Below, piece by piece: positions 18,142 to 24,825 of a stretch of DNA of 24,825 nt. A program made the position numbers and the translations under genes. Below the pieces are notes generated by a model. It did not search any database. It was not told the DNA's origin and was given only the letters and a program-made list of their open reading frames with translations. Position 1 is the stretch's first letter, and every line of letters begins with the position of its first letter. This DNA comes from Plakobranchus ocellatus. Lineage: Eukaryota > Mollusca > Gastropoda > Plakobranchidae. The DNA lies in contig BLXT01004186.1 of assembly GCA_019648995.1 (NCBI GenBank), positions 963,411 through 988,235 of the forward strand. Reading direction: 5' to 3'.

Positions 18142-20428
18142 TGTTGAGTTATGTTGTCTGTCATAATTTTTCGGATGTTTCTTTTTGTCATATCCTGTCA
18201 TTGCAAATATGTTGATCACATTGGTATTTTAAGATAAACCCCATTAAACCTGACCTGAGATGTTCTTTATCATTTCAAAAGTAAGGAGAGATAAAGGTGT
18301 TTTGAAAACCTAATAGAAGATCATGTTGAAGTTTGTTTTTTATTTTTCACATAGAAACATCAAAAGCTGGCGTTGTGGTGATTCCAAATTCTCATAAATG
18401 AAATAATGTATGGATGTTTCATCTTTTTGTAAAGTTTGCTGTAAACTGAAATGAATGATATTGACAATACCTTAAGTGGTATAAACAGTGTTTCCCCCCA
18501 CATTTTCTATTATTTTAGTGTCGGTGTCCGTCAAAGCATGTTAACCTCTTTAGAACCAAAAAAAAAAAAAATAGAGAAATGCACTCTCTCAAATGTGACC
18601 GATCTGAAAACGAGTGTTGCATGAAACAGGCAAGGGCTCCAACTACCACTCTCTCAAAAGTTTTTTTTTATAAGAAAATTCAAGATATTTTGGTCAATGA
18701 CATTTGAATAGGTTTTTTTCCACTGTTTTTATTAGGTCTTACTTGAGAGATTTTGTAAGAACATACATCTGTTATTTCGTAAGATTACTGATTAGTCTTC
18801 AAACACCATAAAATGAAACTTATTGTAAATAAAAAGATATCACGGACGAGGGGAAACAACAGACATACAGATGATTCTGTTTGTGAACTTGCCAATTCCT
18901 TAAACAAAAATAAAATACTGTTGTTATATCATCTTTCAAAAATCTTAAATCGAAACTTAAATTAAGTTAAACAAGGGACATGATGCAGTTAGAAAATATT
19001 GGCATATGTTTAGATTTATCTCTGAAGTGCCTTCTTTGTGTAAAGGAGATTTCAGAGGTCTGATATGCCTGTGCTATCAATTTATGGTACATGTGTTGAA
19101 AGTCTGCTTGAAACAGCTGCTAAACGTAACTAAAAGCAATTCTTGATTGATGTTAATGTAAACTTTTCCAGACCCCATTTTCCTTTACTTTACTTATCAA
19201 AGTCTTTGTTTATAAAAGCCCCAGTCCTAAGCAGTCTTGAAAATGGATTCCAATGTATTGCATTTTCAAACGGCTTAAAGTATCAAAATTATTTAAAAAA
19301 AAAAAAAAAGATTTCTCCGCCAAATTAAAAACAAAAAGGTCTTAAAGTTTTAAAGACTTACCATGTAGTATTTTTATTTTAATACAGAGGGATTCACTCA
19401 AGTCAAACTTGCATAAGTCAAATCATCTTATGTACTGTAGATCATTAAACTCTGGAATATTTTTAGTTATTGTAGCTTTGTTGTAAAAAAGAAAGCAGTG
19501 GATTAGAAGATGCATTTTGTAGATCTCAGTGGACACTACATGTATTTTTAATCCTGCAAGGCCACTGGCATCCAACCAAGTTGAAATTGCCTGGTATCCA
19601 CTTTATCACCTTTGTAAGCCTGACAGTGACAGTAGTTTCATGCTCTTTCCTTGGTTCAAATATTATCCCACTCAGACTTGATTCGGCTGGTCTCAAGACA
19701 AATGAATTGCAAAATTCAATAATTATACTTTCATTACTATGCAAAATCTGCTTCTTTCTGTCTGTCATGGCTTAGTAAGAACAGGAAAAGATTTGAAAAA
19801 CATTACGTTCGATGCGGTTTGTTTATTATTAACTAATTCAAAGTTCTTTGGGGAAAAAATGTTACGGCAATTTTAAAATAATTCTTCAAAATTCTATTTA
19901 TCAGGAACGACACATCAGACTATAGTAAAGAGTGAACTTGACTATAAATTAAAGGGAGGTAGGCCTATAAATTTAATGAGTGGTAATGCATTGCTCATTG
20001 TGCTGACATTGAGATCTCTATATGTTTTTTATTTAGATGGTTTCTCTTAGTTTCAGATACGATGCCAATATTAATAAAAAAAAATCAAAGTCACTTTAGT
20101 AGCTTTTAATTCATATAAATGCAATTTAATTGAATTTAGCAGCACTCTTTCAAACCACAACCCTGCTCTCTGTAACTTCAACTTCAAAATAATGATTTTT
20201 CAGAGACAAAGGAGGGGAAAGTCAATACATTTAACTAGAATTAACGTCAGTTTATCAGAAAATTGAAATGTGCAGAATGGATTGTGATTGTCTTTCTGGC
20301 AAATGCTATTGTTGAAATTCTTTTGTTTTCCATAGCAGAAGAAAAAAATTAGTAGGCTATTCCAGAGCTAGATAGAACAACTTTTAAACAAAATGATAAA
20401 TAAATGTCTTAAGACGCGTCAAAATGAG

Positions 20429-20488
20429 TTGCATAACAATTGTCATTTTAAACCATTGATAATTGCATAACATTTTAAACCACTGATA
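20429..20488. repeat. diverged direct repeat, two copies
   Basis: TTGCATAACA...CATTTTAAACCATTGAT is followed at once by TTGCATAACATTTTAAACCA and CTGATA; the second copy lacks about eight bases. Confidence 0.7.
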
Positions 20489-22668
20489 TAGCATGAAATG
20501 CATTCCGTAATTTGTGAATTTTGTTATTTTGAAGACTTGACATAGATATCATCGATTCTGTGCCGAGATGAGCATAAAAAAGAATTGAGTATAAAATGAA
20601 ACATTTTTAGAAATGATACCGATTTGCAAAACAAAATAGAGTAAGTTAAATTAAAATTTCGTCAAATTATGCACAGGAAGACTCTTGAAATCTTGAAGAT
20701 CTTTCTACTTTATTGTAATATCATTAATCAATAAATTGTAATTGGAATGAACATTACAAATTGAATGAGACAACATCATTTTTAATCCTACATGCAATAT
20801 TTACTTTGTGAAAACTTTAATGTAATAGTAATACACAAAAACAAGAATGGATCTTTGTTGAATATGTATATTGTGTTATAAGAATTACTTCAATAATCAA
20901 TAACAAAGCAAAATAACTGAATTATATGTTACATTATCACATCAAAATGTACATGGTTATTTACAAATCTAACGAAACAGTAGATTATTATTTTTTATAT
21001 TAAATGGAATCAGTCAGACATAAGAGCATACTTATATTACAGAGTTCCAAGTGAAAGCCACAACCAGTATGATATACTCAATTAAGTAAGGCATGGGGTG
21101 TAAACAAACAAACAAATACATGAAGCATGAAGAAAAAGGAAACAATTAGTGATCACCTAACAGTATCTTGAGGAAAACTATTGTACTATTACAATTCATC
21201 ATTAGTTGTATTTATGACATTCCCTTTTCGAGACTGAAATTTTTGTTTTCCTTGCATCTTTTACAAACCATCCAAACTTTCTTTTCAACTAAAAACCACA
21301 GGAAAATAAAAACTGCCATCATTATTACATGTAATTTAATTTGATGCTACTACTGAGTACTAGCCTCTATCCTTCAACTCTCTTTCTCTCCACTTATCTC
21401 TCTTTGCCTCCATCCACCTGCTAAGTACAACTATTGAATTCCTAACATCTCTTGATGAGTATTAATTGATAAGTGAACGAAAATTCATAACAATGTTTAG
21501 GTCAATCAGTTGACCTGCCATTTTTCTTCTCTAAAGTTCAGGTGGGGAAAAATACCTTCAAATTTGGCAACACCGAAAGTCAGTTTATGTATCTGTCTTG
21601 CAATTTTTAAAATTTTTTTTTTTTATTTTGTCTAAAAACTACCATGGCTAAAGTGATTGCAGTGTAGCCCATCTTTCATGACTATTGTTATAACAAGAGA
21701 TTTCATTTAGGCCATAAAATTTATTTTCGAAATAACGAGTATAGGAAATGCTTCCCTGCTTATAATGATAACAAAATGTGGAAATTAAAAAGAGAGAAGC
21801 CCAAAAACATCTAAAATTTTCCCTGCCCAACCATCTGCCCGGCACGAAATTTTATTTGCCACAAAATAGGCCTAGATATATGTGCATTGTCTATAGTATC
21901 TAAGTTCACGAAGCGGAGTATTTGGGCAGAGATCTTCATAAACCCAACCTCTCCCTATACTTGTGATAAGGCTGTCCAATTGGGAGTGGGGAAGGGAAAA
22001 GTGGCGGGGTGGGCATGGAGGAAAGTTATTGAACTTTGAACACTTGTAATTGGGATGGGCCGTCGATGTGTTGAGCAGGTGAAAAGACTTAAGTAATAAG
22101 AGGATGGAGATTCATTAGGCCTACATCAACTAGCTAGAGTAAGAGGTAGGGAGGGGGAGCATCATCCTAGTGGCTAGATGAGCGAGCCAAGCACAGCACT
22201 AAACCAATATAATCCAGCATATTCATTACCCTCCTCCCCCTTCTCATCGTTGTTAATAACTTGATCTATGTTAGGCATTCTTTACTGTAACTACACCCAT
22301 AAATTCAATGGAAATGATTTTCATTATGCTTATGCCCCGGTCTTGTAAGACCTCACATTGCAGGGGAAGTAACCATGAAAATGACTGGTGTCGCTATTTA
22401 CCTATGTATTATTCAGTTGAATAAAAAAATCTTCTAAGTTTAATCCCTTCTCTGGGAATAACAACAATCCTTGCTATACTGTAAGAACTAAAGTTGTCGT
22501 TCTTACCAAGTTTCATTATATGATCTAACACAGACTTAACAATAACACTATGGATACTGCACTCCATTAAGCTACAGCAGTGAAGAAACTATTGGGAAGC
22601 ACTTTATACAACAAATTTTTCGAGCAACAGCATTATTTGCTGCAAAAATCTTGACTTGTAGAAGCCGC

Positions 22669-22686
22669 ATAAATCATATGATTTAT
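22669..22686. repeat. perfect 18-bp palindrome
   Basis: ATAAATCATATGATTTAT is its own reverse complement. Confidence 0.9.
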
Positions 22687-22934
22687 CAGCTTAAATTGGT
22701 GCTGAAGTCGAGTCTGATCATATGAAATGACAAAATCTACTTACTTTTTTTTTTTTAAAAAAAAAAGATCACTCATGATTAAAGGGTACAAACATCAGTA
22801 CACAATGATGCAATTAACAAAAATAACAATTGTAAAAACAGATGGTGAAAATCATTCATACTGGCTAAAAAGTACGATTTCAATGAGTTTTAAAAGAGTT
22901 GTGAACAACCTGGTTTTGTTACAGCATAATTTTT

Positions 22935-22940
22935 TTTAAT
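22935..22940 (-). terminator. weak polyadenylation signal candidate for the membrane-protein gene
   Basis: ATTAAA on the minus strand lies about 65 bases past the TGA at 23005. It sits in a T-rich run (plus strand), so it may be chance. Confidence 0.25.
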
Positions 22941-23004
22941 ATCAGTATCTTTGAAGTCTAAGAAAGATGTGACAAAGGATTAAACAATTTCGATAGGTTG
23001 ACCC

Positions 23005-23313
23005 TCATTGAGGAGTTAGCCATGGGTTCCAGGTCCAGTCGTCTGCTCTGTAGAGCCGCCACATATAGAAACCGCTCACTGAAAAAACCTGCATCAGGCG
23101 TCCAAACAGGATTTCACTAGGCCAAATGTTTTTGGTAGCTGAGATCAAATACGGCGAACCTGCCATGGAAGACATGTGGCCACTCCACTCCTCCAGGAAC
23201 TGACCGCTCATCTGGGTCAGCATAAAAATGATGGATACCTTGAGAAGGAGAGGTGACTTCCAAGGGGAGAAGTCTTCAAAGTCTTCTCGAACTGTTGGTT
23301 CAAAAAACTCGGG
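23005..23313 (-). CDS. membrane-protein gene, last coding exon
   Basis: This exon has 309 nt in phase 0, 102 residues plus TGA, after a CTTTTTTATTCAG acceptor. The composition is that of real protein: mixed residues and an even spread of hydrophobics, unlike the chance ORFs nearby. Confidence 0.78.
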   Translation of the reverse strand, partial: PEFFEPTVREDFEDFSPWKSPLLLKVSIIFMLTQMSGQFLEEWSGHMSSMAGSPYLISATKNIWPSEILFGRLMQVFSVSGFYMWRLYRADDWTWNPWLTPQ

Positions 23314-24149
23314 CTGAATAAAAAAGATCAGGGGAAAAAAAACATTATAAATATACAGTGTGAATGAGTACATAAAAAAAAAGAAAAAGACCTTGCTAGC
23401 TACACATGCACAATTAAAATGATGAATAAGTCATTCACTCTTCAGTATCCCCAACTATTCTGTGTCATCTCCCCACAATTTTAATGGGGTGATCTTTATA
23501 GCCTTGTCCGTTTTATACCCAGCTTTTCCTTCTCCTTCTTCTGCCTCTTTTGTCCTTGTTTCCTTCAGAATCAAATGTTACTTAATGAGGTCAGTCGTGT
23601 GTTCTAATGTGGCCTAACAATTTTTATTTTTTATTTGTGCAGATAACGTTGACCAATCAATTCTACAGCTCAACCTGTGAAAAGAAACTCATCATTGTAA
23701 TTGCCAACTTAATTTATGCTACTGCTAGCTAACTTGTGGGGTGAATGGTGGTGCAGGTGGTAGAATGCTCAGCAATCATCCACGAGATGACAGGTCAATG
23801 CCAAAAATAATATCTCCCCCTTTTTTGTGCCCACCCAGCACCGATTGGGTAATTAAGTTTAATATTGTTTTAAGACGCTGTTAAAGTTAAGGCAGCCACA
23901 AAAGCAAAGGCAAAGGGCACCAAAGTGCTGTCTACCTAGAAAAAAAAATTATGACACGTTTACTTTTAGTTTAAACGTTTAAACAAAGCTCATCCCTAGG
24001 TTTACTTACGCTGTCTTTATCATCCTGGAAAAAGTTCCTGGTGACCTTGTTAACAATGAACAAGATGCTGTAGAGACGAACAGCTAGCAGACCCAGAAAT
24101 AGTGGTGTAAAGAAACGTTTCAGGAACATTATTGATCTTTGTGCATTAC
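23005..24149 (-). CDS. unrecognised multi-pass membrane protein, 3' end of gene (last two exons)
   Basis: I do not recognise the family. Minus-strand exons 24149-24010 and 23313-23005 join in phase (GTAAGT donor, TTTATTCAG acceptor) and read 148 residues plus TGA; the first exon begins two bases into a codon, so the gene continues to the right of the window. Exon 1 starts NAQRSIMFLKRFFTP and holds a strong hydrophobic helix (LFLGLLAVRLYSILFIV), then a charged loop ending QDDKDS. Exon 2 starts PEFFEPTVREDFEDFSPWKS, has two weaker hydrophobic stretches (LLLKVSIIFMLTQM and ILFGRLMQVFSVSGFYMW), and ends LYRADDWTWNPWLTPQ. Tryptophan and aromatic residues cluster in the last 20 positions. No signal sequence, RING, kinase or nuclease motif is visible. 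The gene converges on RPL23A. A SINE sits antisense in its last intron. Confidence 0.72.
23745..23860 (+). mobile_element. SINE-B copy 2, sense, in the last intron of the membrane-protein gene
   Basis: GGTGGTGCAGGTGGTAGAAT resembles a tRNA A-box region. ACAGGTCAATGCC is a degenerate B box. The downstream GCCCACCCAGCACCGATTGG matches the second block of SINE-B copy 1 (GTCCACCCAACACTGAATGG). It is antisense to the host gene. Confidence 0.5.
24010..24149 (-). CDS. membrane-protein gene, penultimate exon
   Basis: This 140-nt exon lies between a TTTTTCAG acceptor and a GTAAGT donor and is open throughout. It encodes the RFFTPLFLGLLAVRLYSILF membrane helix. An internal ATG exists, but the frame stays open to the acceptor, so an internal exon is preferred. 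Confidence 0.75.
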
Positions 24150-24553
24150 CTGAAAAACATGTATTAAATCAGGTTTAATATTAAAAAAAAAAAACAAAGG
24201 GTACACATACCTATGATATAAACTTCAGTGATAATCTCCTTATTTGATTTCAAAATATATGTACTGTATGAGGCCAACAGAAATGGCCTAAGCTGTGCAG
24301 ATCTTGAATTGGCACCTAAAAGTCAGCTTAAATATTTCCTCATACATTCCTAGACTGCAGAGCATGAAATAATAACTAAAATATCTTTAACTTTAATTAA
24401 TATTACTGACATAAATGGCCTAGGTACACTTCCCTTTTGATTACACGTAATTTTTGCTTGACAGTCAGATCCTTCTAGTGAGTCTCAAAAAATCTAGTAG
24501 CTCCATGCTAAAAAAAATTATGTTTTGTCGAAACCTATTTGCACAAAACTTAC

Positions 24554-24615
24554 TTGAAGACATGTGCAGAATGGAATGCAGTATGTTGAGGACACTAGAT
24601 TTTGCAGTTGAGCTC
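24554..24615 (-). CDS. possible further upstream exon of the membrane-protein gene
   Basis: A 62-nt interval between CCTCCTCAG and a consensus GTAAGT donor is open in just the frame needed. It reads SSTAKSSVLNILHSILHMSS, and its last A joins GT of the next exon to give Ser. The phase match and good splice signals support it; its shortness and the unknown family keep it tentative. Confidence 0.4.
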
Positions 24616-24825
24616 CTGAGGAGGCATATGGAGTTCAATTAACTGCTTGTCAAAAAGTAGGCATATGACGATAATTGTATTTTTCAGCTGAAGAAATAGA
24701 AGAATTACAATCAAATAAAGAATGTAGATATTGAAATTTTAGGCACTGTGTGAAGACCTGGATAAAATCTGGTAAAATCACTAAATGGGTCAAAAGTTGC
24801 ATTTTTTTAATATTTTAAATCATTG

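Larger units (their letters stand above)
18142..23004. other. intergenic region between the convergent genes: no gene seen
   Basis: About 4.9 kb of AT-rich DNA with stops in all frames. Visible items are a diverged direct repeat around TTGCATAACA...TTTTAAACCA (20429-20488), an AAAC run near 21106, and an 18-bp palindrome at 22669. The ORFs at 19581-19775 and 19768-19526 overlap on opposite strands and have no recognised domain. Confidence 0.55.

Noticed and set aside
18578-18660. Repeated CACTCTCTCAAA as target-site duplication of a small insertion
   Set aside because: The 60 bases between have no tail, inverted end or second copy; two 12-base matches are weak evidence.
19383-19432. Possible left end of another Tigger-like element (AAGTCAAACTTGCATAAGTC)
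   Set aside because: No matching inverted end or paired TA site was found within several kb.
24454-24642. Plus-strand ORF with LLEDMCRMECSMLRTLDFAVEL
   Set aside because: It looks protein-like, but it lies opposite the candidate minus-strand exon and has no supporting splice sites or recognised family.

Overview
The window is AT-rich animal nuclear DNA: short coding exons with GT-AG introns, tRNA-derived SINEs, TA- and TTAA-flanked inverted-repeat elements, simple repeats and long A/T runs. Nothing bacterial or viral is visible. The two recognisable proteins are pan-eukaryotic, so the host is only inferred: an invertebrate, plausibly a mollusc.

Three genes can be supported. (1) POLD4, the small p12 subunit of DNA polymerase delta, lies on the minus strand in four coding exons between 6584 and 3715 (104 aa). 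(2) RPL23A, ribosomal protein uL23, lies on the plus strand in five coding exons between 8728 and 18083 (173 aa). These two genes are divergent, with about 2.1 kb between their start codons. (3) The 3' end of an unrecognised membrane-protein gene lies on the minus strand. Its last two coding exons (24149-24010 and 23313-23005) are clear, and a further upstream exon (24615-24554) is possible. It converges on RPL23A and continues past the right edge. Almost none of the long single-frame ORFs elsewhere look like genes.

Mobile DNA accounts for much of the rest. 1-1920 holds a 160-bp fold-back element (337-493) and simple repeats. POLD4 carries a SINE in intron 2 and a TTAA-flanked fold-back MITE in intron 1. 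The POLD4-RPL23A interval holds a second TTAA-flanked inverted-repeat element (7165-7915) followed by a SINE. RPL23A intron 1 holds a third TTAA-flanked element (9817-11057) with an acidic ORF. Intron 2 has two different SINEs end to end, intron 3 a perfect 68-bp tandem duplication, and intron 4 a Tigger/pogo-like MITE with a SINE fragment inside it. 18142-23004 shows no gene.

I found no previously undescribed molecular machine. The observations most worth following are the SINE families, the TTAA elements, the diverged PCNA-binding motif of POLD4 and the unidentified membrane protein.
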